Below are positions 63,651 to 64,000 of a DNA stretch of 64,000 nucleotides, piece by piece. Source of the DNA: Dipetalonema caudispina (lineage: Eukaryota > Nematoda > Chromadorea > Rhabditida > Onchocercidae). Within the stretch, counting starts at the first letter, position 1. Every line of letters begins with the position of its first letter. The notes under the pieces were generated by a model. That model was given only the letters and a program-made list of their open reading frames with translations, was not told the origin of the DNA and did no database searches. The DNA lies in contig JABVXV010000115.1 in the NCBI GenBank assembly GCA_013365325.1, positions 1 to 64,000 of the forward strand, read 5' to 3'. The position numbers were made by a program, and so were the translations under genes.

Positions 63651-64000
63651 GTAAATTCCAAAATTATTCTTAACGATTTCGAACTAATTATAAGATATCG
63701 CTTCTACTTTCTGCGAAGCAATGAATATTTATACTTATAGAATACGTCCTCAAATGTCAATCAAATCACTTTGCTTTGATGAGGGAGGAGGATAATGACC
63801 TTTGAACTGGGCAGTACTGGAAGTGAGATGAACAAGACGGTTAAAAGGTTGAAATTTTGAAGCAAAAAAGGAAGATTGGATTGACTAAACTTGGGTAAAG
63901 CGATGTAAATCACTAGCTTTTTCAACAATCCCAGTATTGCTTAATAGCTATCGGAAAAAATGCCAAGATAGATTAAAATTCTGGAGAACCTGCTTCAGCT

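Noticed and set aside
1..64000. CRISPR arrays, rRNA, tRNA, SL RNA or intact transposons
   Set aside because: No regularly spaced direct repeats, no conserved RNA-gene cores and no intact transposase or RT were seen by eye; let-7, lin-4 and other well-known miRNA seeds in hairpin context were also not found.

Overview
The window looks like nuclear DNA of a parasitic roundworm, most likely a filarial or other spirurid nematode. It is AT-rich. Its genes are split into many small exons by introns that mostly end in TTTCAG or a close variant, and it carries two nematode-type secreted families (a transthyretin-like protein and a compact astacin protease). All other recognisable genes are ordinary eukaryotic housekeeping or ciliary genes. 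The assignment to nematodes is firm; the assignment to filarial or spirurid worms is an inference from base composition and gene style. Most ORFs longer than 60 codons are shadows, so gene calls rest on joined exons with matching splice phases and family motifs.

Layout. 1-81 (-): start of a secreted or membrane protein running off the edge. 1089-2441 (-): HAD phosphatase of the pseudouridine-5'-phosphatase type. 6422-10518 (-): Rab escort protein. 11696-15810 (-): USP30-type mitochondrial deubiquitinase with an N-terminal membrane anchor. 17905-18915 (-): histone H3.3. 22221-23340 (+): retromer subunit VPS29. 23717-25811 (-): astacin metalloprotease. 26922-27776 (-): transthyretin-like secreted protein. 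29088-31209 (-): UBE2F-type NEDD8-conjugating enzyme. 33052-36822 (-): tectonic, a ciliary transition-zone protein. 39085-40595 (+): MITD1. 41439-43557 (+): nuclear proteasome activator REG-gamma (PSME3). From 43.6 kb on the DNA is gene-poor and very AT-rich, with exons of one unrecognised Ser/Arg-rich protein at 51.6, 53.8 and 62.3-63.7 kb.

The neighbours do not form one pathway. Three themes recur: membrane traffic (REP, VPS29, MITD1), ubiquitin-like and proteasome biology (USP30, UBE2F, PSME3), and secretion (astacin, transthyretin-like). Seven of the complete genes lie on the minus strand between 6 and 37 kb. Their spacing (about 0.4 to 4 kb) does not suggest tight operons.

The best candidates for something undescribed are a 77-nt pre-miRNA-like hairpin in a tectonic intron (35649-35725), a perfect 16-bp-arm hairpin in a USP30 intron (14778-14815), a relatively GC- and CpG-rich island with clustered ACGT motifs and open frames (about 19.8-21.2 kb), and the orphan gene at the right end.
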